Shown: positions 21,604 through 32,930 of the stretch, piece after piece
Layout of the letters: each line of letters starts with the position of its first letter
Position numbering within the stretch: position 1 is the first letter of the stretch
Assembly (NCBI RefSeq): GCF_000276665.1
Contig: NW_004955416.1
Coordinates: 2,553,541 to 2,617,540, forward strand
DNA length: 64,000 nucleotides
Origin: Chinchilla lanigera
Taxonomy: Eukaryota; Chordata; Mammalia; Rodentia; Chinchillidae
Reading direction: 5' to 3'
Notes under the pieces: model-generated
What the model saw: the letters and a program-made list of their open reading frames with translations, nothing else
Database searches by the model: none
Told to the model about the DNA's origin: nothing
Translations under genes and position numbers: made by a program

Positions 21604-23000
21604 TTTTGCTCCTAGCCTCCCAAAGACTCATGCACATATGTTTATGCAAAAGGCATCTGTAAGAGTTGCCTAACAGTTTCAGCATGGTTGAAGAGTCCAA
21701 GTCCAAAGTCTCTTCTGAGATTTAAGGTAAATTCTTGGCTGCAAGCCCCTGTACAAATGAAAAGAAAGTTAAACACTTCCAATATTCAATGGCACAAGAT
21801 AGACATTTCCATTCTAAAAGTTACAAATGGAGTTAGCAGGAATGGGAACAAAGCAAAACCAAGTTCCAGCAGGGCAAATATTAATTCTATAGTTCCACTT
21901 TTAGTATTCCTGGCAATCTGTGGCAAGTTGTGAACACCAAAAGGCGTGGGTGGCTCTTCCCTATGGCACTTCTGGTGGTAGTAGCTCCAGTGGGTTCTCT
22001 CTTTGCACAGTTGTGCTCCCTCCTTGCAGTATTCCTCAGATAATCTATGTTCTTGCCTCCTCCAAACTTCTGGGGTCTCCACTGTACTTTTGGCTTCACA
22101 TTCACAGCTTCACACACTGCCCTTTCCAGGCCACACTGCCTGGTCTCCCAGGCCTTCTTATGAAATCTGGGTGGAAGCCTTCATGACTCCACAACTCCTT
22201 CATTCTGCATGCATCTAAAACCAGTGCCATGTGGATGATGCCAAGGTCTACTGCCAGCTGGAGCAGTAGGCAAGCTTCCTTCTCTCTTAGTTAATAGCTC
22301 AAATACCTATTAACCAAATTCTGAGGAACAATTTCTCTAGGGTGCTGCCATTCTAGAATATGGTGTTCCAGGACTCTCTTCTCAAAGCAAAGTCTTTCAC
22401 TTTTGAAAATTTGAGACTGCAAAGGGTAGCATTCTGATGCTTCGTGTGATATCCTCAGGCTGTTTTCTATTCTCTGTTCCTTCTCTGCAATCAAGACCTC
22501 CTTCTCTGTATTTACAGTTCACAGCTTAACTGGAGTTTCCTTTCTGGCCAAACTCAAAATGTTTTAAATCATTCCGCTGGGCTCTTTGCTTTTGATTCTC
22601 AACATAAATCTGGCTAAAAGCCCCCAACAGTAGCCATACCATCACCTCAACATTAGACTGCCTTGAATTTTTTTCTGACAGAATAATTAGTTTGCTGCCC
22701 TTAATTTTAGCCTCAGGCAAAGTCTCTGGACACTGAAATCCAGCAACCAATATGTCCATCCCAGGAGAAACCTCCTGACCCTGGTCTTTACCAGCAGCAC
22801 TTCTATCAGCATTCTGGTCTTCTGAGCTCTCACCTGAATCTCTCATCAAAGTATAGCCTAAGGCATTCCAGCTCTACTGTTTCAGCCAACATCTCTGAGC
22901 CTTTCCTAACTTTTCCTCATAAGCCAGCTCCAAAAGCTCCTAAACCACATGGTCAGGTACAGTCATAGCAATGACTCCACTTCTCTGGTACCAAATTCTG
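21604..23000 (-). other. MaLR internal region, no intact gene
   Basis: About 1.4 kb between the LTRs. On the minus strand it begins with the tRNA-Leu-like primer site, followed by 'actgtacctgaccatgtgg', a known early motif of MaLR internal sequences. The 107-codon (22526-22849) and 98-codon (21786-22082) minus frames are remnants without a domain I can name. Confidence 0.7.
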
Positions 23001-23300
23001 TGTTTGTTACCTTTCTCATTGCCAAGACAAAATACTCAGTGCACAAAGTTAAGGAAGGAAAGATTTATTTAGCTCTCAATTTGTAGAAGTTTCAGTCCAT
23101 GAGCATTTTTCTGCCCCTTTTATCTTTTCCAGGCTACTTAAGGTGGGTAGCAGTCACACTCTTAATCCTAGCTTGTGCTCTTGAACCTAGAATTGTACCT
23201 TGAGTCAATTCCAGCATCACACACTCTAGCCATCACTGAAAAAGCCTCATCTATGATTGCATTAGGGTTTCAGGGGGCTATCTAGACACAAGCCATAACA
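23001..23300 (-). repeat. 5' LTR of the MaLR element (300 bp)
   Basis: Minus-strand start TGTTATGGCTTGTGTCTAG at 23300. The end is AACAAACA at 23001. It contains 'gagctaaataaatctttcc' with the AATAAA signal. It is shorter than its partner, so one or both LTRs changed after insertion. Confidence 0.85.
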
Positions 23301-23978
23301 CTTCCATTGGAGCATTTTCAAATCCTCTTAAATAGACCTATGGTTCTGAAATCAGACTTTAAAGTCTTCAATTATCTATCTTTTTGGGAATCAATAGAGC
23401 AAAGAGAAGATAAATGAGGGCTAAAGACTATTTCTAACCAAAGGCTTCAAGATAAGTGGCCTGAAATTCAGTAGGTATCAGCATGGAAATATACCTTTCA
23501 AATGCTTCTATGACCTTTTGAAGAATATACCCACATTTTTTTTTTTTTTAAAAAAGCTGTTTCCTCCAGAGTAAATGTTACTTTAGTTTCCAATACTTTT
23601 CTCTGATCATTATCTAGATATCACACCCTTAACCACTATAAGTTGCCCAAACTTTGTGGAGCAGTCCTGGAGAATTTGACTGCATCTTCATAACTGTGGA
23701 AGTGTGATTTTCCTCTCAGTACCTTTGGTAGATAAAAGTCGCCTTAAGGTTTTTGTTCTTTTTTTTTTTTTGGTTGACTTTACAAATACCTGCTTATTTT
23801 TAAATAATTTACCAAATGAGCTGATTAATTGGGGGTTGAGGGAAGAGGTTAGTCTTCAATAATTTCAATGTTATTCTTAGATGACTACTCATCCTATCAA
23901 TTAGGAGTAGGATTTTTTTCATCTTTGTTCAATTAAACAGTAATATATATCCCATAAAGGTAAGTGCCGTGTACACAT
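23301..23978. other. No gene seen
   Basis: Unique-looking sequence with T-runs near 23540 and 23760. Confidence 0.5.
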
Positions 23979-24019
23979 ATCACACACACACACACACACA
24001 CACACACCACACACACACT
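23979..24019. repeat. (CA)n microsatellite
   Basis: About 19 CA units with one interruption near 24007. Confidence 0.97.
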
Positions 24020-24080
24020 ACACATTTATAGAAGCTTACTTTTATGTATAAATATATAAATTATGTCATATAAATAAATA

Positions 24081-24335
24081 CAGTCATCCCTCAGTATCCA
24101 CGGAGAATTTCTTCTGGAACAGTCATAAGTACTAAAGCCCATGGGTGCTCAAATCCTTTATACAAAATGCTGTAGTATTTGCATGTAACCTATGCACACC
24201 CTCCTATGCACTTAAGTCATCTCCAGATTACTTAAAAATACCTGAAGCAATGGAAATGTTAGGTAAATAGCTGTTATACTGTATTGTTTAGGGAATACTA
24301 AAAAGAAAAAGAGTCTAATCATGCTCAGTACAATC
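24081..24335 (+). mobile_element. MER2-type DNA transposon (Tigger-derived)
   Basis: It starts after a TA with CAGTCATCCCTCAGTATCC, then 'gggtgctcaaatccttta', 'gtagtatttgcatgtaacc', 'agtcatctccagattactt' and 'atactgtattgtttaggga'. That is the MER2 order in the forward direction. The 3' end is lost. It is the opposite-orientation relative of 9725-10035. Confidence 0.85.
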
Positions 24336-24469
24336 AAAACTTTTATAATTTTCTTCATTCACATTTAGTTGAATCAACAAATGCAGAAATCTGAAACCCA
24401 TAGACATGGAGGCATTATATACATATATAAGTCATACACATATATGCATACATATGTCACATATACCTA

Positions 24470-24910
24470 TTTAATAAAGTTTTTATATAGAATAGTTTTA
24501 GATTTATACAAAAGTTGCAGTGGTAGTACAGAGTTCCAGTATAACCAAAATCCAGTTTTGCTTCTTGTTAACATCATATTATTTGCTAGCACTAATAAAC
24601 TAATATTCATATACATTATTATTGGCTGAAGTTCATATTTTATTTGGATGTTCTTAGTTTATACTTAATGTTCTTTTTCTGTTGTAAGATTTCATGCAGT
24701 TACCACATTACATTTAGTCATTGTGTCTTCTTAGGCTTCTGTGATCATGACTTTCTTGGCCGTTGATTACCTTGACAGTATTGAGCAGTACTGACCAGGT
24801 ATCTTATAAATTTACCTTCAGTGTGGACTTTCTGATTTTTTTTCCTGGTTAAATCACACTTATGGAATATGGGAAGAATATCAATGAGATAAAATGCCAT
24901 TGTTATAAGA
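24470..24910 (+). mobile_element. Old L1-like segment, first fragment
   Basis: 'gaatagttttagatttatac', 'aaaagttgcagtggtagtac', 'tccagttttgcttcttgtt', 'ttcatgcagttaccacatta' and 'cttgacagtattgagcag' follow a widespread old mammalian repeat usually classed with L1M elements. Its last ~95 bp recur at 25555-25650. Confidence 0.5.
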
Positions 24911-25554
24911 GACATATTTTTGTCTTTGAAGGTTTTCAAGATACTCCTTGTGTACTTAGAATATAATAGTTTGTCTCTTTAGAAATTAAATGCAAGTTAT
25001 TTCAATCATCAACAATAATCTCCAAGACAGTCTCTATGGACATAAATAGACAGTGTTCCATTACTGATTAGTAGTGTGGTGGATGTTAACATCAGAGTTT
25101 ACTCTAGGATTTAGACATGTCTGGGTATGCGGGTGGGACATTGGGTCCACCAAGGATCTATTTATAACACAGGGAGTCAGGAGGTTGGTGATCAGAGTGT
25201 AAGAACATCCATCCTGACCTAAGAGGAAAGAGACATATTTACAGGTTTGTTTTAGGATAAGTGGGCAAGTGTGTCTGTATATGTGTGTGGAGGAAGTTTT
25301 ATGTGAGTTTGGGATACTGGGAAGCCTGGTCATTTTCATTACATCATTTTTAAATTATAGGGCATGAATGTGAAAAGAAAGCATAAAGGAAACCTAACAG
25401 CAATCTGTTGTATAAATTACAATCACTGCTTCCAGCTACTTTAGCACTGATAGGATGGTAAATGTCTGATAGTGCTAGGGAGGTGCAGGTGACATTGGAA
25501 AAATGACTGCTAATACTGTAAAACATAGTGACCTCAACACTGGGCATAGATTCA

Positions 25555-25800
25555 TCTTCATTGTGGGTTTTCTGATGTCTTTATCCTGGTTAAATTACAC
25601 TTATGGAATTTGGGAAGAATACCAGAGAGATAAAATGCCATTCTCATAAGTGTCAGAAGTGATAAGGAAGGATGATCTCCTCAACATGACATTAGCATAG
25701 CAAGCCAGGAGAAGAGAAACATAGTAGATGCTCCATAAATGGACAAGGTTACTAATTTTTTGTTTGTGTTTATGTAAGCTATTTCCTAGGAACATGTAAC
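25555..25800 (+). mobile_element. Old L1-like segment, second fragment
   Basis: It begins with about 95 bp close to 24813-24907 (shared words CTGGTTAAAT, ACACTTATGGAAT, GATAAAATGCCATT). It then continues into sequence absent from the first fragment (CTCCTCAACATGACATTAGC). Confidence 0.5.
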
Positions 25801-27014
25801 ACCTTTAGGAAAAATTTATGGGGCAAGGTTTTTCTCAGAATAAATGATATAACGGGAGAAAAAGCATCCCACACAATTGCTTACCTAGAGGCCTAAAAAC
25901 AGGTTAAAACCAGAAGGTCTTTGAAAGTTGCTTATGTTCTCTAGGTTTTCATATCCATGAAATTAAGTCCAACTTACTTGAAAAGGTTGTTGATGAATAG
26001 TAGAAATAGGAGTGACTTGGAAAATGTAACAACTCAAGTATGCTGTTAGTGTTTTAGGCAGTTCAGATTCAAGAAATGGATATCTATTGTAGGGATACAA
26101 AGGGCATTGTAGGAAACAGAAGCTAAGAGAAATGTTTTATTACTACTGAATTAGTACTAATGAATGTCTCATTAGTACCTTATTTTGCATTGAAGGAAGT
26201 TGAACCTCAGTAACAATTGTTCAGGAATATTCAACTTAGCATTTCAAAAACATAACAGTTATTTTCTTGGTATCAGCTTTTTGTATGTGTATGCTTTCTT
26301 ACTTCACTTGTATTTACTATGCACAGTAAGCAATTTACTAGGAAAACTTTACCTATTGATTGAGTGGTGATATTCCTAAATAATTTAAATGTATTACCTT
26401 TCAAGTATAAATGCAAGTCATAAAGAGAACTCTACCACCTGACTACTTAATCCACTATTTGATAGAGTTCTGTTAATAGAGTTCCTGTTAAGCTCTGATT
26501 TCTCATGGACTTTACCTCTTCTGGGATGTCATTGTCTTGTGGGATCATTTTTTGTAGTGTACATTCTTCTACTTTGACAGCCCAGTACTAGTCCAACCCA
26601 TATCTTTTAGGGGAAAAGTATTATTCATGGTTTTCTTGGTGTCAGGTCATTTGATAAGATCGTTGGATTGTTAGTGGATTAATTATCCTTGGTCCTTCGT
26701 TGGACAAAAATAATCCATGGTATGAGAGGAGAGGCAGGGGTCATATTGTGCATAAGGAGCAGTCTGGAATTCTTTTTCTTAATAAAGGATAAGTGAAGAA
26801 CTGTTTCTCTCAGGAAGGAAAGACAAACATAGAAGCCTTCAGAATGGTCAGAAGTAGCATAAGACATGAAAAAGGGACAGTTTGATTTTGACATTAGTTG
26901 ACTGTACAAATCCTTAACCAAGTCTCTAAAATTTGCTTTTCAGCAAATGATAGAATTTTAGAATTGGACTTTAGAAAAAATCCAGTCTAAATCATTTCAT
27001 AAGTGAGAAAACTT
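25801..27014. other. No gene seen
   Basis: AT-rich unique DNA. Short frames only. Confidence 0.5.
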
Positions 27015-27560
27015 AAGTCTGGATTAGTCAGTCATGTTCTGCATAATGATGTTTTGATCAGTAGCAGTTTGCATATATGAAAATGGTCTCATAACATTAT
27101 AAGAGAGATGAAAAATTCCTGTCACCTATGGATATTATAGATGTGTCTTTTTTTTCTTTTTCTTTGTGTTACGGGAGATTGTACACAGGGCCTTAATACT
27201 GAGTTAACACCTTTTTTATTTTTTTATTCTGAGACAGATTGCTAAATTTGGGCTGGAATTTTTGCTCTTCCTGTCTCAGCCTCCAGGAGTGTTGGGATTA
27301 CAGGCACGTGTCATCACACCTGGTTCATAATTGTCTTAATGATATAGCACATGCGTTATTCACATTTCTAGTGATGCCACTGTAAACAAACCTGCTGTGG
27401 TATAAAAGTATAGTGCACACAATATTTGATAATGAATGATATTAAGCAATCGTACCACTGGTATACTATGTATTTGCTAAATTATACTTCTTATTACTAT
27501 TTAGAATATACTCCCACTTACATAAAAGTTTATTGCAAAATAGCATGCTGTGTCATGTTG
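27015..27560 (+). mobile_element. Tigger/pogo-type DNA transposon relic, split by a SINE
   Basis: Left part: 'ctgcataatgatgttttg', 'ggtctcataacattataag', 'tgaaaaattcctgtcacc'. Right part after the SINE: 'gatgccactgtaaacaaacc', 'gtataaaagtatagtgcac', 'ttgataatgaatgatatt'. Together they follow the text of a common mammalian Tigger-group element. The interruption is the B1-dID at 27147-27324. Confidence 0.65.
27147..27324 (-). mobile_element. Composite B1-dID SINE
   Basis: On the minus strand a B1-like unit ('ctgtaatcccaacactcctg', 'ggaggctgagacagg', 'ctgtctcagaat') is joined to a short ID-derived unit ('gttaactcagtattaagg', 'ccctgtgtacaatctccc') and an A-rich tail. Confidence 0.7.
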
Positions 27561-27744
27561 GCATCAACCTTATACAGCTTGTATTTTGTCTCTTGATCAC
27601 AACAAGTTGCCACATCAAATAACTGACCCATCCTGTCTAGGTTTGTTTAAATATGCTCTAAGATGTTCCCAAAGGACAGAATCACCTATGGACATAAGTC
27701 TTAAGAATGTAATCTGAGCAGTGGAGTTGAGGATGGAGATGTGT

Positions 27745-27900
27745 AATGTAACAACCACTGTTGATTCATATTATTTTGTCTTGAGACTCTGTACCATTTT
27801 GAATGTTCTTGCTTTGATTTGTTTATGTTTGTGATACTAGTATGCTGCTACTGTTCTATTTCTTTGTTTGTTTCTCATTTACTACTCTCTTTAAAATAAA
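27745..27900 (+). mobile_element. L1 3'-end fragment (3' UTR-like)
   Basis: The complement closely matches 57000-57165 ('aatagaacagtagcagc', 'cataaacaaatcaaagcaag', 'acagagtctcaagacaaaat'). The A-rich 3' end at about 27893 then received an ID insertion. Confidence 0.65.
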
Positions 27901-27904
27901 AAAC

Positions 27905-28033
27905 AGGGCTGGGGATATAGCTCAGTGGTGTAAGCACCTGCCTGGCAAGCATGAGGTCGTGAGTTTGATCCCCAATACTGCAAAAAATAAAATAAAATAA
28001 AATAAAATAAAATAAAATAAAATAAAATAAAAA
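27905..28033 (+). mobile_element. ID SINE with (AAAAT)n tail
   Basis: 'ggctggggatatagctcagt', 'gcacctgcctggcaagc', 'gtgagtttgatccccaatac', then about ten AAAAT units. The tail has become a microsatellite, and the 62- and 69-codon minus frames through it are artefacts. Confidence 0.94.
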
Positions 28034-29507
28034 ACAATGTATCTCTGTAATTAACTGACACACAACGGTATCTGCTAAAGCTTGGAAACCTCTTTAGCAA
28101 TAAAGCTAGGCTTAGAGCTTAATATTCTTTCTTCTATAAGCTATCTCAGAAGGCTTAGAGATGAGTTACTATAGCAATAAATCATTATAAAAGAGGATTC
28201 AATTTTCTTTGAAATATGCCTTACTATTTATTTATTTAGTTGTCTTTTATGTGATTTCTTAAGGACTCCAAAGATAACAATGTCATCACTAGTTGAAATC
28301 ACCCATGTTTTCTTTAGTTTCTGTAAACCTATCTCCTTTCCTTATATATTTACTGTCCTTGCCACTCCATATATTTCTTTCTCCTTAACATTCTTCTGAT
28401 ATGACCACTCTTTCTTCACCTTCCCTTCTTGAATTTCATTAGGGTATATTCTAATTTATGTTGTATCTCTGTGGGGGCAAACCTAAACCAACACTTCTTG
28501 CCTCATTTCTCTGAAATCTTGTGGTATAACAAAAAGAAAAGGATTGGTTTAACCATGAATTATTCAAAGTACCAATTTTGCTACAAGAATGACTATTCAT
28601 ATACCTTACATTTTCTCCTAGGAAGTTCTGTCTGTAACACCTAACCCATCATGCAATAAAAAGAGGTACATTCTGCGGTGGAGGTGGAGGTGGAGTTCAG
28701 TGGTAGAACATTTATTTAACATGGGTTTAATCTTCAGTATGGCAAATGTGAGGTGGAGGAAAAAGTAGAAGAAAAGTTATTCCTATAATTATTGACAGTA
28801 TTTGTTCACTGGAAATAATACAAAAGAAATAAGTTTTCAGTTATAAACAGAATCAGCTTCTGAAATATGTTTTATATCTCCTTTGAATATTTGAAATAAA
28901 GGTGATGTTAATAATTCTAAACCCATTAACTGATGTAAAGAAATATGCAATGTCACAGTGCTTACTATACAAAATTCAGGATTGAACCTTGAAGTCAGCC
29001 CCTCCCCACCTCCCTCTTGAAGATAAAGCCAATGAGCAGTCAGTTCAGGTTCTGAAAGAACTCCAGACTTAAACTAATAAAACTTTCACATAGATTCTCA
29101 AATGTCTCTGGAAAATTCCTTTTACTTTACCATACTGTGGTTACATCAAGCTCCAAGATTTTTCTGACCACAATATGTTGTGAATGCAAAAAACTGGAAA
29201 GAAGAAGAAAGGGTATCACCAGATTCTGGTTTGTGGATAATAACAAGAAACAAGAGCAAGTCAAACAGCAGTGAAGGAGAAAGTACAGGACTACATCAGT
29301 CAAGTACAGACACTTAGAAATCCAAGTAGGGAAAAATTATCCATTTAGCTCCAACAGCCTTTAGAAGAATTACTATTTTAGAGAAAAATAACTTATATTC
29401 ATAATGTCACCATAAATCTTTGAGAACAAATAAAATCTTCTTCTACAATGTAGGCTTCTTAACATTCAGGGTAAAGTAAAATATATTTTAGAAAGATATT
29501 TATTCAA
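28034..29507. other. No gene seen; old ID trace at 28688-28746
   Basis: Mostly unique. GGTGGA repeats near 28679 lead into 'gtggagttcagtggtagaac' and 'gggtttaatcttcagtatgg', which looks like an old degenerate ID. Confidence 0.45.
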
Positions 29508-29697
29508 ATTGGGCTCCATGCTACATGCTGCAATCCAAGATACCAGGGAAGCTAAGACAGGAGGATCACAAGTTAAAGGCCAGTATATGCAATTTAGCTA
29601 GACCCTGTCTCAAAAAATGACTGGGGATGTGGCTCAGTAGTAGTGCTTGCCTAGCATGAATGAAGACTTGAGTTCAATCTCTAGTGCAAAAGGAAGG
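29508..29697 (+). mobile_element. Composite B1-ID SINE
   Basis: B1-like part: 'gctgcaatccaagatacc', 'gaagctaagacaggaggatc', 'gaccctgtctcaaaaaatg'. It passes directly into an ID part: 'actggggatgtggctcag', 'gcttgcctagcatg', 'ttgagttcaatctctagtgc'. Confidence 0.8.
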
Positions 29698-29720
29698 GAG
29701 TGAAGAAAGGAGTGAGGGAG

Positions 29721-30137
29721 TATAATAGTTTGTGTCTAGATGTTCCCTCAAAGCCTCATGTGGTCATACAGTGTTTTTGGAGGTGGTTGAATCTAGAGTG
29801 TGTGATTGATTCATAGTGTAATGCTGAGATTAAGGAAGCTGGGATTAAGGGTGGGTGATTGCTGAATCAATCCACTGATTGGATTGGCACCATCCTAATC
29901 CCAGTAGACTGGGTACAATATAAAGGACAGAAAGAGGCCTGTCTCCTACTCTCTCATAATGCTTTTGCTGTCTTCTGCCGCCATGGACTGCTACCACTCT
30001 GCATGTGCTACCCTGCCTTGGAGCCACCTGATTATGGACTGAAACCTCTACAAACTGTGAGCTAAATAAACCTTTCCTCCTTTAACTTTAGGTGTTGGGT
30101 ATGTTGTCTCAGTAACGACAGAAGTGTAACTAGTACA
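29721..30137 (+). mobile_element. Full-length MaLR-type solo LTR
   Basis: Start TATAATAGTTTGTGTCTAGA aligns to the TGTTATGGCTTGTGTCTAG start of the LTR at 23300. A TATA-like ATATAAAG is near 29918. The 3' part has 'ggactgaaacctctacaaac' and 'gctaaataaacctttcc' with AATAAA near 30064, and the end is TAGTACA. The flanks GGGAG and TGGAG agree at 4 of 5 positions. Short frames inside are not genes. Confidence 0.8.
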
Positions 30138-32865
30138 TGGAGAAAAGGAGAAAGGGAGTAAGGGAAAGATTTTTATAAAAATATTTAAATGGCTTAAGTA
30201 ATCTGAATACTTCATTTACCGAGAATTTTTTCCTGTGAGTTGTAAAGTAGTTTTGTACAATGCTTTCTTACCTCACATCAGTTCTCATGAAAAATTAGAA
30301 ACTAATTTTCATTTACTTAGCTATTTTTTCCTCATTCCCTATGTCAAGAGGTGAATGCCTTGTCAACAACTATGTTACCTTCTGGCTCTTATCTTTTAGC
30401 CTCTGACCTCAAACAATCCACTTCAGGAAGCGTCTCCTTTCCTTTGGAGCATCCTTTGCCTCAGGATGTCCTGGGCCTGAGTACATTTACATGATCTGTA
30501 CCGGATACCAGCAAATTGTTACTTAGTGATATTCACTGATTTGTCTTGAAGAACTCTAGATTGTTGTTTTTATTTTATATATTGTATGTAACATTTTACA
30601 ATATACCTACTCAAGTTATTTATGTCTTGACTATTGATTTATAAAAAAATTTTCAGCAGTCAAAGTCCTCGATATCTTAAGTCATTTTTCTCTTGGAATT
30701 TCTAATATCATTTCTTCTTACCTCATCTCCTTCCCAGATGACTAAATTTCTTTACTGGGATGCCCCAGATACAGTCCTTATGCAGTTTCACAAGGCTTTA
30801 TGGAGAGATTTTTCTTCCTGGTGCACACGGCAGTACACGGTTTCTCTGAGCACAGTGCCCGTAATCGCACTGCTCCTTTTGTTGTCAGGCAGAAACGCAA
30901 ACATTCAGCTGGTCTGATATCCACTGTTTCCCAGAAGTCTTTGTTGGCTTTAAGGGATTTTACTTCTTCCCCCTTTCTCTTCAAGATCTTTTTGCTCTGT
31001 TTTTAAATTCAGGTTTGAGGTCAATCCTCTTCATCATGTTGTCATGTTAACTAACTTTTGCAGGGGCCACTGCATACTCTCTCTGTAATAGTTTCACTTT
31101 GATCACTGGTATAGTTCAAATATGTATTTGACTTTTCCAAATTATTAGGCATAAACTTTACATACATGATAAGTGCACTTAGATAAACAGATGACTCCGG
31201 ATGAAGAAGGAATGTAAATCTACAGAATTGATGGAAAAAAAGAAAATTCTTTGGAATTACAAAATAAAGAATGAGGAAAATTTTTAAATGATTTTAATCA
31301 ACTTTATTTAGTTCTACTCCTGGGCAACACTTCATCCTATAAAATACAAGAATTGTTTCCAGGAATGGAAATTTACAGTAAAGTGGTCCAAAACACAGAT
31401 TAAAATAGTTCTATCTGAAGTTGCAGAAGTAAAGGAGAAGTATCACATTTATTTAAAGGGCCACATAAGGGTAGCATCAAATTAAAAAGGGGTTTGTTGA
31501 AAACTGCAGTGTTACAGGTCTTATATTTTTCTCTATGTTCACTATTTTACAATTTATATGCAATAAAACTAATACACAGATTAGAAAGATATATTACATT
31601 GATGAAATCTTATTTGTTCATTCAAAGACATGAATAACTCAAATAGGTTTATACATGTTAAAATATTACATAAAATATATAAAATAAAAAGAGTGACAGG
31701 GCTCTTCAATTAAAATCTTAATGAATAGTGATTCATGCAAGATTTCTTTACTTCTGAATTGTACAAACATCTTCTCTTTCTTGCTAGAATCTTTACTAAA
31801 GTACCTTCCAGAAGTCTGCCAGTACAATATTCTTATGTTTATCTATTTTAAAGTAGAAAATTGAAAAAAGTCCTGAAAAATAATTAGAAAATTAGCATTT
31901 TAAACTCACATAGTGAATGTAACTAAAAAATACTTGAGTCTTGGGAAATTACAACTTGATACAGACAATTATATACCAATTTGACACCAGGAAGAAAAAC
32001 AGACATGAAAACTTTCTAATGCAAAGAGGCTTCTCAATGGATTTAAACTTTGGCAACTAAAAAAGATATTTTTATTAGTTATCATAACAACTGTTACTAC
32101 TAATATTCTATGCATATCACAATTCACCCAGAGGTTTCAGACATTTTAGAATCATTTCTCATAATTTCCACAAAATCCTGATGAGGCCATTGGACATGAT
32201 ACTATACAGGTATTAATCCTGGAAGATTCTTCTATATTATCTCTGAGTGCATAAGAACATAATGTCAAATAACCATTTTAAATATATTCAATTTTTTAAG
32301 TTTATAATTTTATGTATATAATAGTTGATAATTTCCATGACTTTTTTCTAGCTCATACTTTTAACATGGAGAATTTATTTATATAGCTCAAATCTTATTC
32401 AAAGAAGATACAAGTATAAAAACAAATATCCCTTGATTGTCATGACCCGCCTCCCCACAAATCAATGCAGTATGTTTCTTGAACTCTTTACATCACAAGG
32501 ACAAAATTTTTGTGCAAATTAGACCTAAATTCCATCTAAGTTTTTCTTTTTTTTACAAAAGGTGATGCCACCTTCCACTTCAGTATTATCAAAGATTTGC
32601 TCAAAATGGCATTTAATGTTTCCATTCTGACCTGGCTCAACAGTTTTGTATCTTTTCTATATTATCTAATGGCTGTGCATGAACCATAATGAACTCTGAT
32701 TCTTAGACCTCTCTTCTGGAAAGACAGATCTACAAGTGCTGTTTGAAATATGAACAAGCTTATTATTTTTAATTTTCATTCTCCAATTAGTTCCTTCATA
32801 TCCCAGCCATGTTATTGAACTTATCCTGAGACTCAGTGGATGGAAACCCAGGAATAGTTCTGTGC
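30138..32865. other. No gene seen
   Basis: 2.7 kb of mostly AT-rich, unique-looking DNA. The overlapping 68-74-codon frames at 30693-31006 occupy a slightly GC-richer patch but match no known domain. Confidence 0.5.
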
Positions 32866-32875
32866 AATGGCCTTT

Positions 32876-32920
32876 AAAAATTTTTATTTTTAATTGTCAC
32901 ATAATAATTACAAATGTTGA
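32876..32920 (-). mobile_element. Very short L1 3'-end insertion (45 bp)
   Basis: 'atttttatttttaattgtca' and 'aatacaaatgtt'-type text resembles the complement of an L1 3' end. It is bracketed by exact 10-bp repeats AATGGCCTTT (32866-32875 and 32921-32930), as expected of a severely 5'-truncated L1 insertion. Confidence 0.6.
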
Positions 32921-32930
32921 AATGGCCTTT

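Larger units (their letters stand above)
21179..23300 (-). mobile_element. MaLR (ERVL-related) element with two LTRs
   Basis: Read on the minus strand: 5' LTR (23300-23001), internal region (23000-21604, about 1.4 kb), then 3' LTR (21603-21179). The LTRs share the start TGTTATG(G/A)CTTGT, a middle 'GCCTGGA(A/T)AAGA(T/C)AAAAGGGGCAG' type block and the 3' poly(A)-signal block. Just inside the 5' LTR lies TGGTACCAGAGAAGTGGAG (complement of 22975-22993), which fits the tRNA-Leu primer-binding site of ERVL/MaLR elements. A purine-rich stretch (complement of about 21606-21628) precedes the 3' LTR. MaLRs are non-autonomous and normally lack functional genes. Here the internal frames (at most 107 codons) are broken. 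This is a long-dead copy. Confidence 0.85.

Noticed and set aside
21786..22849. 98- and 107-codon minus frames inside the MaLR element
   Set aside because: They lie in a non-autonomous retroelement interior and match no functional protein. Described only as remnants.
27961..28033. CRISPR-like short repeats
   Set aside because: Units are 5-bp AAAAT repeats in a SINE tail, with no spacers.
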